From Bacteroidia bacterium (GTDB taxonomy: Bacteria; Bacteroidota; Bacteroidia; Flavobacteriales_D; JAUILH01), in contig JAUILH010000015.1 of the NCBI GenBank assembly GCA_030433115.1, positions 1-44,732 of the forward strand: a stretch of DNA of 44,732 nt, read 5' to 3'. Shown one piece after another: positions 7,108 to 16,133 of the stretch (position 1 is the stretch's first letter; the number at the start of each line of letters is the position of its first letter). The translations under genes were made by a program, and so were the position numbers. Below the pieces are notes generated by a model that worked only from the letters and a program-made list of their open reading frames with translations, was not told where the DNA came from and ran no database searches.

Positions 7108-9837
7108 ATGCGCCTGGTCGGAAAAATATTCATTTGGACGTTCTCAATTCTCTTGGGATTGGTGACCATTCTGGCTGGAATTTTCCACTTTTATAAAGAC
7201 GATATTGAACAATTTGCCATAGATCAACTGAACGAACGGCTCAAATCCCCAGTGGTTATTAATAAAATTGAGATCAGTATCTGGAAGAATTTTCCTGAAG
7301 CGACCATTGAGTTTTATGGTGTTTATGTACCTGGCGCGAATGGGGCTAAAAAGAAGTCAGATACCTTGTTTTACGCCGATCGATTCTCTATGAGTTTTGA
7401 TGTATGGGACATGCTAGATGAAGATTACACCGTAAAAAGTATGTATGCTGTGGATGGCGTAATCAATATTGTGGAAGACGAAAATGGTGATGGAAATTAC
7501 GACATTTTTAAACCACAACCGGAAAGTGATGATAGCGGTGACGGAGGGGTAGAGTTTCAATTGTCTCAGGTGGACTTGGAACGATTTAGGGTGCGTTACC
7601 AGAATTTGCGCTCAAAACAAGATTACCAGTTCAAGATAGCCCAGGCCAATCTTCAGGGAGCCTTTTACAAAGATGAATACGACATTGCCGCTAACAGCGA
7701 TTTTGAGGTGCTCAATTTCTGGAATAAAAATGTCAACCTCATTAAGAACAAAACCTGTAAAATCAATACGAAAATTAATGTGTATGACGGAGATACGAGT
7801 ACCTACACTTTGGATAAAACAGACCTGAGGGTTGAAGACATGGACTTTATTGTGCAGGGTGTAGTCTCTTCTGATACAAACACGCATTTAGATTTAAATA
7901 TTGAAGGTGATCACATAGATTTGGCGTCCATGCTTACGAGTTTTTCCAAGTCTTTAACCAACTCATTTTCGTCCTATTCCTCAACAGGTATTGTGGATTT
8001 TCAAGCAGGAATAAAGGGTTATGTCGACAATGGCATGAAGCCAAATGTTAACGCAGAATTTGCCTATGAAAATGGGAGTATCACCGAACCTGGAAGTGGA
8101 ATTACGCTGAAAGATGCCAATATGAAGGGACGTTTTACCAACGCCAATACCAGTGGACTGGATGAGCTGGAAATTGATGAGTTTACCGCGGTTTTACCAG
8201 ATGGGAAGCTCAATGCTCAATTCAAAATTGAAGACTTCTTGAATCCACTTGTGGAAGGAAAAGTCAAAGGAGATTTGAATCTTCAAACACTTCAGACCTT
8301 CCTCAAATTAGAGTCGGTTGACAGAATTACCGGTCGTTTGTACCTGGACGCAAAACTCAAAACCCGCATTACCGCACCAGATGATTTCGAAACCAGAAAC
8401 ATCAAAATCTATCATTCCAGCGGATTGGTGGAAACCAAAGGTGTGAATCTCCGTCTCCGCGATTCGGACCTCAAAATTCAGGACCTAAACGGTGCCATCG
8501 TCCTTAACGGGTATGATGCTGCGATCAAAGAACTCTATGCCAATATTGGTGAATCTGATTTTTCCTTTGATGGCGCCTTTAAAAATCTGCTGCCTTACAT
8601 TCTTTTTGATAAAGAAAAGTTGAAGATCGTTGCCAATGTCGATTCTAAAATGATTCATCTGGAAGATTTAGTGGGAACCGGTGAAACCAATGAGGTTTAC
8701 ACAACAACCTCATCTTCCGGTTTTGCCCTTCCATCAGATATTGATTTAAATTTGAAACTGGATCTTAATGAAGTGGATTATGGCGCTCTTCACTCAACAG
8801 AAGTCAGCGGAAAACTGATTTTAATTGACCAGGTGCTGCACGCCAAAGACCTCAGCCTAAAAACAGCCGGAGGTAAATTGAGTGGTCGACTAAGGATTGA
8901 TGGCTCAACCGGCAATTTTAACATCACAAGCCAGGCTAAAATTGCCAGAATGGAAGTTGATCAGTTATTCGAGCAATTTGAAAATTTTGGTCAGAATATG
9001 ATCTTACCCGAAAATATAAAAGGCAAAATTACGGCAGATGTGGACTTCAGTTGTCAGGCAGACGGTGATTTAAATATTCTGCAGGAATCGATTGTAGCAT
9101 TGGCCAATGTAAGCTTGACTAATGGGGAGTTGAATCACTTGGATGCCATGAAGGAGATCACAGATTACATGCGTGATAACAGAGCAGCTAATTTCCTTTT
9201 CAAAAAACACATTAACGACATTGAACAAAGATTATTGGGCATCAAGTTTAGGACTCTCACAAATCAAATTAGCATTAAAGACAGGGTAATTACAATCCCA
9301 AAAATGGAGATAGGTTCTTCCGCAATGAATATTCATTTGTCTGGTACCCATTCGTTCGATGATGAGATTGATTATCATATAGACTTCAAGTTCAAGGACC
9401 TGAAAGCTGCTAAAGATGAAACCAATTTTGGCAACGTGATAGACGATGGCACTGGTCTTACAGTCTTCATGAGAATGTATGGAACGGTGGATGAACCCAT
9501 GTTTGAGTTGGATAAGGCTTCTATGAAAGAGCAACGTCAGCAAATCATCCAGGAAGAAAAGCAACAAACCAAAGCGATTTTGCAGGAGAGTTTGGGACTT
9601 TTCAAAAAGGACACTACCTTGAAGATCAAGGAACGCAAACAGGAGGAAGTGGAATTCATATTGTATGAGGGCGAACTGGAGGAGGAAAATGAGCCCGAAT
9701 TGAATCCCGTAAAAGAGAAACGCAAACGAAAGAAGAGCAATAAAAGTCGTGCTGGTAAGTTATTTGATAAGCTACTTCAGGATAAAGAGGCGGATAAAAC
9801 ACCTCAAATCGACATGGAAATAGAAGACGATAATTGA
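7108..9837 (+). CDS. AsmA-like envelope protein
   Basis: A 909-residue protein with one N-terminal membrane anchor (about residues 8-28, FIWTFSILLGLVTILAGIF) and a long periplasmic part rich in beta-strands. The layout matches AsmA/YhdP-type proteins: an early AsmA module (NKIEISIWKNFPEATIEFYG), a mid-region of repeated short strand units, and an AsmA-like C-terminal region (MKEITDYMRDNRAANFLFKK, then MEIGSSAMNIHLSGTHSF). The tail from about 860 on is highly charged and basic. AsmA-like proteins form lipid-transfer bridges or affect outer-membrane composition; this is family knowledge. It starts a run of six genes on this strand, and its TGA overlaps the next ATG by one base. Confidence 0.82.
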   Translation: MRLVGKIFIWTFSILLGLVTILAGIFHFYKDDIEQFAIDQLNERLKSPVVINKIEISIWKNFPEATIEFYGVYVPGANGAKKKSDTLFYADRFSMSFDVWDMLDEDYTVKSMYAVDGVINIVEDENGDGNYDIFKPQPESDDSGDGGVEFQLSQVDLERFRVRYQNLRSKQDYQFKIAQANLQGAFYKDEYDIAANSDFEVLNFWNKNVNLIKNKTCKINTKINVYDGDTSTYTLDKTDLRVEDMDFIVQGVVSSDTNTHLDLNIEGDHIDLASMLTSFSKSLTNSFSSYSSTGIVDFQAGIKGYVDNGMKPNVNAEFAYENGSITEPGSGITLKDANMKGRFTNANTSGLDELEIDEFTAVLPDGKLNAQFKIEDFLNPLVEGKVKGDLNLQTLQTFLKLESVDRITGRLYLDAKLKTRITAPDDFETRNIKIYHSSGLVETKGVNLRLRDSDLKIQDLNGAIVLNGYDAAIKELYANIGESDFSFDGAFKNLLPYILFDKEKLKIVANVDSKMIHLEDLVGTGETNEVYTTTSSSGFALPSDIDLNLKLDLNEVDYGALHSTEVSGKLILIDQVLHAKDLSLKTAGGKLSGRLRIDGSTGNFNITSQAKIARMEVDQLFEQFENFGQNMILPENIKGKITADVDFSCQADGDLNILQESIVALANVSLTNGELNHLDAMKEITDYMRDNRAANFLFKKHINDIEQRLLGIKFRTLTNQISIKDRVITIPKMEIGSSAMNIHLSGTHSFDDEIDYHIDFKFKDLKAAKDETNFGNVIDDGTGLTVFMRMYGTVDEPMFELDKASMKEQRQQIIQEEKQQTKAILQESLGLFKKDTTLKIKERKQEEVEFILYEGELEEENEPELNPVKEKRKRKKSNKSRAGKLFDKLLQDKEADKTPQIDMEIEDDN

Positions 9838-11459
9838 TGAACCTTTATTCAAAAAAACAACGCTGGAAAATTGTGCTTGTCATTGTGGCAGCGATTATTG
9901 TTGGTGTGTCTTTGATGATTACAGGGAACATTGTCAACAAGATCAAAAAGGCCGAAAAGGGCAAGGTAGAGCAGTGGGCCGGTAATGTGCGGAGTAATAT
10001 TCAACAGGTAAATGCCAGCGACTCACTGCTTCATCAAAATAAAACAGCCAACGAATTACTGATCCTTCAAAGTGAGCATTTAATTAAGAATGAGGTGTCT
10101 GATGTTCAGGAATGGGCTGATGCCATGCATGAATTGAGTAACGAGTACAATGATTATTCTTTCTTTATCAAGAAAATTCAAAGCAATGACAAGATTCCTC
10201 TCATCGTTATGAACCACAGAGGGGAGCCAACAGAGTGGAGAAATTTGAGCTTTGATGAGTCTGTTTTTTCACATAAGGGAGGAGAAGAAGTGCAAGACAG
10301 TTTGTTTCGGGATTCTCTAACACATCTGGCTGCTAAGTGGGGAGAGACCAGAACTCCGATTGAGTTGGATTACATTTTGAATCAAAAGTTTAAAGTGTTC
10401 TACACGAATTCAAGAATGATTGCCCAGCTCAAACAGGAAATTGAGGATTTCGAAAGGAAAAGTGAGGCGTATAAAAAAAGAAGTCTGGCTCTCCTACAAG
10501 AGTTCAATGACAGCCTTGAAAAATCCATTAAACTATTCCCAATGGTCTATGTAGATGCGGTTACAAATGAAGTCATCAGCACCAACCTGGATGAGGATAT
10601 CAGAAATGATGAGGCCAAATTGAAATCTGCCATCGAAGAAATGAAATCCGAAAATGAAGCCATTCCGGTTGTCATTGCAGGGGAGACGAAAGGCTATATC
10701 TATTATCAAAATTCTGAATTAGTTAAGCAGCTGAGCTATTATCCCTACATCCAATTTGGCATCATAGGTTTGTTCCTGCTCGTGAGTTATTTTCTGTTTA
10801 GCACATTTAGAAAAGCAGAGCAAAACCAGGTTTGGGTGGGTATGGCTAAGGAAACTGCCCATCAATTGGGAACACCCATTTCATCGTTAATGGCCTGGAC
10901 GGAATTACTCAAGTCTCAAGGTGTGGATGAGTCGGTTATTGTAGAAATTGATAAAGATTTGAATCGCCTGGAAACAGTGACCGATCGTTTTTCCAAAATT
11001 GGTTCGGGAGGAGAATTAAGCTCCAAATCTGTTGGACCTGTTGTAGAACGAGTCTATACCTATCTCGAGAAACGGGTCTCCAAAAAAATGACCATTACAC
11101 ATGATTGTGATCCCAGTTTTGTCGCAGAAATCAATGAACCTTTGTTGGAATGGGTGATAGAAAACCTCAGCAAGAACGGAATTGACGCTATGGAAGGGGA
11201 GGGCTCGTTAGACGCTAGATTGAGCGAAGAAGGAGACTGGATTCATCTAGACATTACAGATACTGGAAAAGGCATTCCAAGTGCCCAATTTAAAACCGTT
11301 TTTGAGCCAGGATTTACTACCAAACAAAGAGGGTGGGGCTTGGGCTTGTCTCTGGTAAAAAGAATTGTTGAAGAATACCATCATGGAAAAGTCTTTGTTT
11401 TAAGATCAGAATTAAACAAAGGCACTACCTTTAGAGTGAGTTTGAAGCGCTCTAAATAA
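9837..11459 (+). CDS. Two-TM sensor histidine kinase
   Basis: A 540-residue kinase. The start is set at the ATG at 9837 (TGATG junction with the AsmA-like gene) rather than the in-frame TTG three bases earlier. A first membrane segment lies near residues 10-30, then a long helical periplasmic domain of about 260 residues, then a second membrane segment near 302-322. The H-box ETAHQLGTPISSL has its phospho-acceptor His near 342. The ATPase domain shows the N-box ENLSKNGIDAM, the G1 box DTGKGIP and the G2 box GWGLGLSLV. No HAMP domain is obvious and no response regulator gene lies next to it, so its partner is unknown. The downstream hemW start overlaps its stop by one base (TAATG). Confidence 0.88.
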   Translation: MNLYSKKQRWKIVLVIVAAIIVGVSLMITGNIVNKIKKAEKGKVEQWAGNVRSNIQQVNASDSLLHQNKTANELLILQSEHLIKNEVSDVQEWADAMHELSNEYNDYSFFIKKIQSNDKIPLIVMNHRGEPTEWRNLSFDESVFSHKGGEEVQDSLFRDSLTHLAAKWGETRTPIELDYILNQKFKVFYTNSRMIAQLKQEIEDFERKSEAYKKRSLALLQEFNDSLEKSIKLFPMVYVDAVTNEVISTNLDEDIRNDEAKLKSAIEEMKSENEAIPVVIAGETKGYIYYQNSELVKQLSYYPYIQFGIIGLFLLVSYFLFSTFRKAEQNQVWVGMAKETAHQLGTPISSLMAWTELLKSQGVDESVIVEIDKDLNRLETVTDRFSKIGSGGELSSKSVGPVVERVYTYLEKRVSKKMTITHDCDPSFVAEINEPLLEWVIENLSKNGIDAMEGEGSLDARLSEEGDWIHLDITDTGKGIPSAQFKTVFEPGFTTKQRGWGLGLSLVKRIVEEYHHGKVFVLRSELNKGTTFRVSLKRSK

Positions 11460-12580
11460 TGGCAGGTATTTACGTTCATATTCCTTTTTGTAAGCAGGCT
11501 TGTCACTACTGTGATTTTCACTTTTCAACGTCTAAAAACTTATATCATGACCTGCTTGAAGCACTTCTTAAAGAAATAGTGTCTCGAGCAAATGAATTGA
11601 CTGAGCCGATCTCAACCATTTATTTTGGAGGTGGCACACCGAGTATTTTGGAAACTCAAGACCTTGGAAACATCATTCAGACAATCAAATCATATTATGC
11701 CTGCGAATCACATATTGAATTAACCCTGGAATGCAATCCTGATGATGTCAGTGAACAGACGCTTTCGGCGTGGAGGCACGCGGGTGTCAATAGATTGAGT
11801 TTGGGAATACAGTCCTTCGATGATGCTGTACTCTCCTGGATGAATCGTGCGCACAATGCCAATATAGGCGTTGAGGCGTTTGAGTTGGCACGTGCGGCTG
11901 GGTTCGACAATATATCGTGTGACCTGATTTATGGCATTCCGGATAAAGACCAAAGCTACTGGCAGGATCAACTCGAGCAAATGTTAGCACTCAAACCAGA
12001 ACACTTATCTTGTTACTGCCTGACCATTGAGCCCAAAACGGCATTGAACCATCAGTTGAAGCAAGGTCTGTTTTCTTTGCCAGATCAGGAGCACACAGGA
12101 GATGAATTTTTAATCATGCGTGATCATCTAAAACAAGCGGGGTACGAACAATATGAAGTATCCAACTTTGCGCTTCCCGAGAAAGCTTCTCAGCACAACT
12201 CTTCCTACTGGAAAAGTCATTTGTACCTGGGGTTCGGACCATCCGCACACTCATTTAATGGCAAAACAAGACGTTGGAATGTGTCCAATAATGCGCGATA
12301 TATTAAGGCAATTGTGAATGGAGACATGTATTGGGACACAGAAGACTTATCGCTCAATGAGCAATACAATGAGTATGTCATGACTGGGTTAAGAACCATT
12401 TGGGGGGTGAATACTCAAAGAATTTCAGATTTTGGTGATCGGTTTTCAGAACATTTCGAGCGGGAAATTTCAAACTACAAGAAGTATTTAGTCCAAAAAG
12501 AAGACAATGTTGTCCGTTTAAATGAGTCTGGCTTGTTGATTGCTGACAAGATTGCGTCTGATCTTTTTATCGTAGATTAG
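11459..12580 (+). CDS. hemW: HemW-type radical SAM heme chaperone
   Basis: A 373-residue radical SAM protein. The cluster motif is C11-x3-C15-x2-C18, followed by DF rather than another Cys. That places it with HemW rather than with the true oxygen-independent coproporphyrinogen oxidase HemN, whose motif has a fourth Cys. The GGGTPS motif (about residues 58-63) and the HemN C-terminal domain region follow. HemW binds heme and is thought to deliver it to target proteins; older annotations call it coproporphyrinogen III oxidase. Its start overlaps the kinase stop by one base, and the cyclase gene follows four bases after its stop. Confidence 0.88.
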   Translation: MAGIYVHIPFCKQACHYCDFHFSTSKNLYHDLLEALLKEIVSRANELTEPISTIYFGGGTPSILETQDLGNIIQTIKSYYACESHIELTLECNPDDVSEQTLSAWRHAGVNRLSLGIQSFDDAVLSWMNRAHNANIGVEAFELARAAGFDNISCDLIYGIPDKDQSYWQDQLEQMLALKPEHLSCYCLTIEPKTALNHQLKQGLFSLPDQEHTGDEFLIMRDHLKQAGYEQYEVSNFALPEKASQHNSSYWKSHLYLGFGPSAHSFNGKTRRWNVSNNARYIKAIVNGDMYWDTEDLSLNEQYNEYVMTGLRTIWGVNTQRISDFGDRFSEHFEREISNYKKYLVQKEDNVVRLNESGLLIADKIASDLFIVD

Positions 12581-12584
12581 TCTT

Positions 12585-13358
12585 GTGAAAGTGACAGTAG
12601 AAAATCAGGGTAAATTGTACGAATGTGATATCAATCATCCACATGATTTGTCCATTCATGTAAATGCTCAAAATGGTCCGCTTGCCTGGTATGTAGATCC
12701 CATTGAAGTGTCACCAGTGCGGTCTGGAGACTATGTTGGTTCCATTAAGGAAGGTTCTCCGGTTAATTTTATGAATGTGAGTTTTAATCCGCACGGCAAC
12801 TGCACTCACACAGAGAGTATGGATCACATTGCAGATAATGGCGTCTCAGTTTGTGATGTAGTGCCCAGCCGATTTTTGTTCGTCGAATTGATCACGGTAG
12901 AACCAACAATTGTTTCTGATGATAACAACTTGTCTCAAAAAGGTGATTTGGTCGTGATGCCTCAAGCCCTTAATCGTCAGTTTTCTGAAGAAACGGAAGC
13001 TCTGATTATTAGAACCTCACCAAACTCAATAGAAAAAAAGAATCTCGTGTATTCAGGGACTAATCCTTGTTATTTTCATCCTAACACCATTCAGTCTATT
13101 GTGGATTCAGGTGTGAATCATTTGTTAATTGATTTGCCTTCAGTGGATCGAGAGGATGATGGAGGGAAGGTTCTTGCCCATCACACTTTTTGGAACTATC
13201 CTGACGACCCCCAAATGCATAGAACCATTACAGAACTTATTTTCGCAGACAATGCCATTAAGGATGGTCTGTATCTGCTGAATCTTCAAGTAGCGCCTTT
13301 CAAGATGGATGCAACACCCTCCAGACCAATCATTTTTCCGCTTCATTTAGTTCAATAG
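12585..13358 (+). CDS. Cyclase-family (kynurenine formamidase-like) metal hydrolase
   Basis: A 257-residue member of the cyclase superfamily (PF04199-type), starting at GTG four bases after hemW. The family metal-binding motif THxDxxxH appears as THTESMDH at about residues 70-77, with Glu in place of the usual Asp. A later HTFWNYP segment supplies further conserved positions. Family members hydrolyse N-formylkynurenine, isatin or other cyclic or amide substrates, usually with zinc or manganese. The substrate cannot be assigned: no kynurenine-pathway gene is adjacent. Placement in the hemW run suggests co-transcription rather than shared function. Confidence 0.75.
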   Translation: MKVTVENQGKLYECDINHPHDLSIHVNAQNGPLAWYVDPIEVSPVRSGDYVGSIKEGSPVNFMNVSFNPHGNCTHTESMDHIADNGVSVCDVVPSRFLFVELITVEPTIVSDDNNLSQKGDLVVMPQALNRQFSEETEALIIRTSPNSIEKKNLVYSGTNPCYFHPNTIQSIVDSGVNHLLIDLPSVDREDDGGKVLAHHTFWNYPDDPQMHRTITELIFADNAIKDGLYLLNLQVAPFKMDATPSRPIIFPLHLVQ

Positions 13359-13391
13359 TTACCGGAAGACTTCTAATTCTTATATTTCGTC

Positions 13392-14351
13392 ATGAATAAG
13401 CGACCACCATTGACCATTTTATTGCTCTCCCATTGGAAATTCCTGGTTATCTGTGCCTTGATCAGCTTGTTAGCCGGTTTTGGAATTACAAAGGCCATCC
13501 CAAAAGAGTATCTGTCGTATGCTGAAGTTTACGCCAATGTTTCGAATTCGATTGATGATGCGGTTAATAAACCCGAATTTGGGTATGAAATTCACGCAGA
13601 CAGATTGATTCAGTTATTCGAGTCCCAGGACATTAAAGATTCGGTAATTCAGCAATTCTCACTGTATAATTACTATGATCTTGATACCAGTGATCTCGAT
13701 CAGAAATACAAGATATACAACAAATTAAGCGAAGATCTCACTTTCACGAGAAACCCTAAAATGGCAATTATCGTTTCTGCTCAGACCAGAGATCCTGAAT
13801 TGTCGGCGGATATTGTCAATTATGTGATTGAACTTGTAGATCGTGTGCAACAACGCATTCTCAAGTTGAATACTCAAAAAGCCGTAGCATTTTATGCAAA
13901 AGAGCACGGGCATCAAAAAAATACAGTTGATTCCCTAATGAACAAGATTTACGACATTCAGGTGGATACAACTCTAGAAGATCCTTTGATCAGTTCACGA
14001 AGAATTCGATTGATGAACACCATCAAAGATCCGGAAAATCCATTGAGAAACCAACTGGAATATTTGAGTTTGATGCCCATAACGCTTGAAGACGAAAAGA
14101 CCATTAATAATTATGTATTCGAGCTGGAGCAATTGAAAATAGTGAGGACCAAACTAACCAATGCGCAAAATCAACTAAAGGCACCCATGGCTTCCATAAA
14201 TATCATCTCAAGAGCAAAACCCATCCATGAAAGTCAATATCCTTCAATGATTACCAATTTGTTGTTGAGCCTTAGTTTGGGTGTTATACTAGCTATTTTG
14301 ATCATCATCGGAAAAGCAAAGTTTCAAGAGATCAAGCGCATACGAGATTGA
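13392..14351 (+). CDS. Wzz-like chain-length determinant / polysaccharide co-polymerase
   Basis: A 319-residue protein with the classical layout of polysaccharide co-polymerases. A first membrane segment lies near residues 16-34 (FLVICALISLLAGFGI), then a long helical periplasmic domain with heptad-like stretches (residues ~100-260), then a second membrane segment near 285-307. The Pro-rich motif before the second segment is weak, and no cytoplasmic tyrosine kinase domain is present. Such proteins set the length of polysaccharide chains made by Wzy-type polymerases. Its last bases TTGA overlap the start of the next gene, an O-antigen ligase/polymerase family protein, which supports a shared job. 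A TATATTTC sequence lies three bases before its ATG. Confidence 0.75.
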   Translation: MNKRPPLTILLLSHWKFLVICALISLLAGFGITKAIPKEYLSYAEVYANVSNSIDDAVNKPEFGYEIHADRLIQLFESQDIKDSVIQQFSLYNYYDLDTSDLDQKYKIYNKLSEDLTFTRNPKMAIIVSAQTRDPELSADIVNYVIELVDRVQQRILKLNTQKAVAFYAKEHGHQKNTVDSLMNKIYDIQVDTTLEDPLISSRRIRLMNTIKDPENPLRNQLEYLSLMPITLEDEKTINNYVFELEQLKIVRTKLTNAQNQLKAPMASINIISRAKPIHESQYPSMITNLLLSLSLGVILAILIIIGKAKFQEIKRIRD

Positions 14352-15778
14352 CTTTTCTGAGGCAAAATAGTGTAATGTTCTTAGTGTTTTCAGTATGCCT
14401 GGCGCTGGGAATGTACTTCATGTATAGTGGTGCGGAAGCCAATGTGTATCTCTATCGAAATGTTTTACTTGGAGGAATTGGTCTTCTTCTGCTTTCCAAT
14501 CATTTGTCTTATGCAATCAATGGACTTATTTTTCTCGCCCCCTTGTCCATTTCAGTGGGGATGGATAGTATGGGGCTTAAAATGAGTTTCCCTGCGGAAT
14601 TCCTCACCCTGGTACTCGTAATTCTGCTAGGAGCCAGATTGCTGTATTACGAGAAGTTTTCACTAAAAATCGTTAAGCATCCCTTGAGCATACTGTTGTT
14701 AGTAGACCTGGTATGGACATTGCTTACTGCCATTACCAGCGAGATCCCGGAAGTGTCTTTCAAAAGGTTTTTTCTCAAGCTGGCGTTTATCATGGTCTAT
14801 TACTTTGCTACTGCACATTGGATGACAAAGAAATCGAATCGGCCATTGTTATTCATCTTGTATGGATTGGGATTGCTTTATCCGATATACCACACCTTTA
14901 ATTTTCATGCTCAATACGATTTTTCTCAGCAGGTCAGTTTTGCCATATCTCAGCCGTTTTTTAGTGATCACACGATTTATGGTGCTTGTCTAGGGTTTGT
15001 CTTGCCATTTTTTGTGCTAAAAAGTGTCGACAAGAAAGCCTTTAACTGGGGCATGCTATTAATTACCTTGATTCTGTTCGCAGCGATTATATTTTCTTAT
15101 TCACGCGCTAGCTGGATCGCTTGTATGTTGGCATTGTTATTTGGCTTGGCTGTGAGGTTGGGAATGAGGACAAGGCTTTTGGTGTTGATGACAGTCTTAG
15201 TATCGGGAACGTTGGTATACAATATTGATACGATCTTCTTTGAACTTAAATCAACTGAAAACATTGAAAATGACGATAATCTAGCCAACCATTTGGGGTC
15301 CGTAACGAATCTAAATACGGATGCGTCAAATTTAGAGCGTATCAATCGTTGGGCAGCAGCCTACAACATGTTTGAGGAAAGACCTTTAACCGGTTTTGGT
15401 CCGGGAACTTATCAATTTGAATATGCACCTTACCAGTCCGTAGAATATTTAACAGGAATTAGTACAAATGATGGTGATAGGGGACATGCACATTCCGAGT
15501 TTTTTGGAGCACTTTCAGAAACTGGGTTGATTGGTATGGTGATCTTTATTGTACTCGTTTTTTCAAGCTTACACTATGGCATTCAGGTAGTGAGACACGC
15601 ACGTTACAAGCATGTGCTGGCATGGGGGGCTCTGCTTGGCTTGTTTACCTATTTCATTCAAGCCATGTTCAATGGGTTTCTGGACTACGAAAAGATGGCA
15701 ATTCTAGTTTACGGCGCTATGGCAATTTTGTGTGTTGAAGATTTGGAGAGAAAAAAGTCGCAACTGACCGAAGAATAG
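14348..15778 (+). CDS. O-antigen ligase/polymerase (Wzy_C) family membrane protein, first copy
   Basis: A 476-residue protein with about eleven to twelve hydrophobic segments. The Wzy_C/WaaL signature is visible in the outward loop as HAHSEFFGALSETGLIG (about residues 380-396), preceded by GPGTYQFEYAPY. Family members either polymerise O-units or join glycans to lipid A or protein; sequence alone does not separate these. The start is taken as the TTG at 14348 because it overlaps the wzz-like stop as TTGA; an ATG at 14375 is an alternative. Coupling to a Wzz-like protein favours a polymerase role. No glycosyltransferase cluster or flippase is adjacent, so the glycan is unknown. Confidence 0.8.
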   Translation: MTFLRQNSVMFLVFSVCLALGMYFMYSGAEANVYLYRNVLLGGIGLLLLSNHLSYAINGLIFLAPLSISVGMDSMGLKMSFPAEFLTLVLVILLGARLLYYEKFSLKIVKHPLSILLLVDLVWTLLTAITSEIPEVSFKRFFLKLAFIMVYYFATAHWMTKKSNRPLLFILYGLGLLYPIYHTFNFHAQYDFSQQVSFAISQPFFSDHTIYGACLGFVLPFFVLKSVDKKAFNWGMLLITLILFAAIIFSYSRASWIACMLALLFGLAVRLGMRTRLLVLMTVLVSGTLVYNIDTIFFELKSTENIENDDNLANHLGSVTNLNTDASNLERINRWAAAYNMFEERPLTGFGPGTYQFEYAPYQSVEYLTGISTNDGDRGHAHSEFFGALSETGLIGMVIFIVLVFSSLHYGIQVVRHARYKHVLAWGALLGLFTYFIQAMFNGFLDYEKMAILVYGAMAILCVEDLERKKSQLTEE

Positions 15779-15782
15779 GTGC

Positions 15783-16058
15783 TTATTTATGCTGTCTTGG
15801 TTTGTACTCTTCTTTGGCTTCCTTGAAACCTATGTAGTCGAATTCAAAATCCATCAATTTATCGACGGAAATCTCCAGGGCAGAGCAAATTCGAATGATT
15901 GTCAGTATTTGTGGATTGGATTTTCCGTTCTCAATCACACTTAAGTTAGACTTCTCCATGCCAATCTCATAAGCCAATGCAGCCTGAGTTAAGTTGCGGT
16001 CTTTACGTGCCTGCTTAATGGCATTTCCCATTTTTACTAAAAACTCCTTGTCTGACAT
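15783..16058 (-). CDS. XRE-family HTH transcriptional regulator
   Basis: A 91-residue regulator made almost entirely of one Cro/CI-type helix-turn-helix (residues ~8-66). The usual sequence landmarks are KQARKDRNLTQAALAYEIGM and EKSNLSVIENGKSNPQILTI. There is no extra effector domain beyond a short charged tail. Genes of this type are often small housekeeping or plasmid-like repressors. It is convergent with the O-antigen ligase gene, with four bases between their stops. A perfect palindrome (16066-16078) sits just ahead of its start codon, which suggests autorepression. Confidence 0.88.
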   Translation of the reverse strand: MSDKEFLVKMGNAIKQARKDRNLTQAALAYEIGMEKSNLSVIENGKSNPQILTIIRICSALEISVDKLMDFEFDYIGFKEAKEEYKPRQHK

Positions 16059-16065
16059 TTGAACT

Positions 16066-16078
16066 CTTTGTTACAAAG
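16066..16078. promoter_or_regulatory. Palindrome CTTTGT-T-ACAAAG ahead of the XRE gene
   Basis: A perfect 6-1-6 inverted repeat begins seven bases upstream of the XRE start codon, in a position where bound repressor would block transcription or initiation. This matches the usual geometry of XRE autoregulatory operators; binding is inferred. Confidence 0.4.
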
Positions 16079-16133
16079 TCAGAATAAAGCAAGTATTATC
16101 GGATATGTAATCGTATAACGGCTGAAACTAGGC

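Noticed and set aside
12585..15778. A capsule or O-antigen biosynthesis cluster
   Set aside because: Only Wzz-like and Wzy_C-like genes are here; no flippase, sugar-nucleotide synthesis set or glycosyltransferase series is adjacent.
16054..16075. A third TGTAAC-type ECF promoter before the XRE gene
   Set aside because: GTTACA is present on the plus strand but the -10 position at the 16-base spacing reads AGAC on the minus strand, not CGTC; the TGTAAC is better explained as part of the palindrome.
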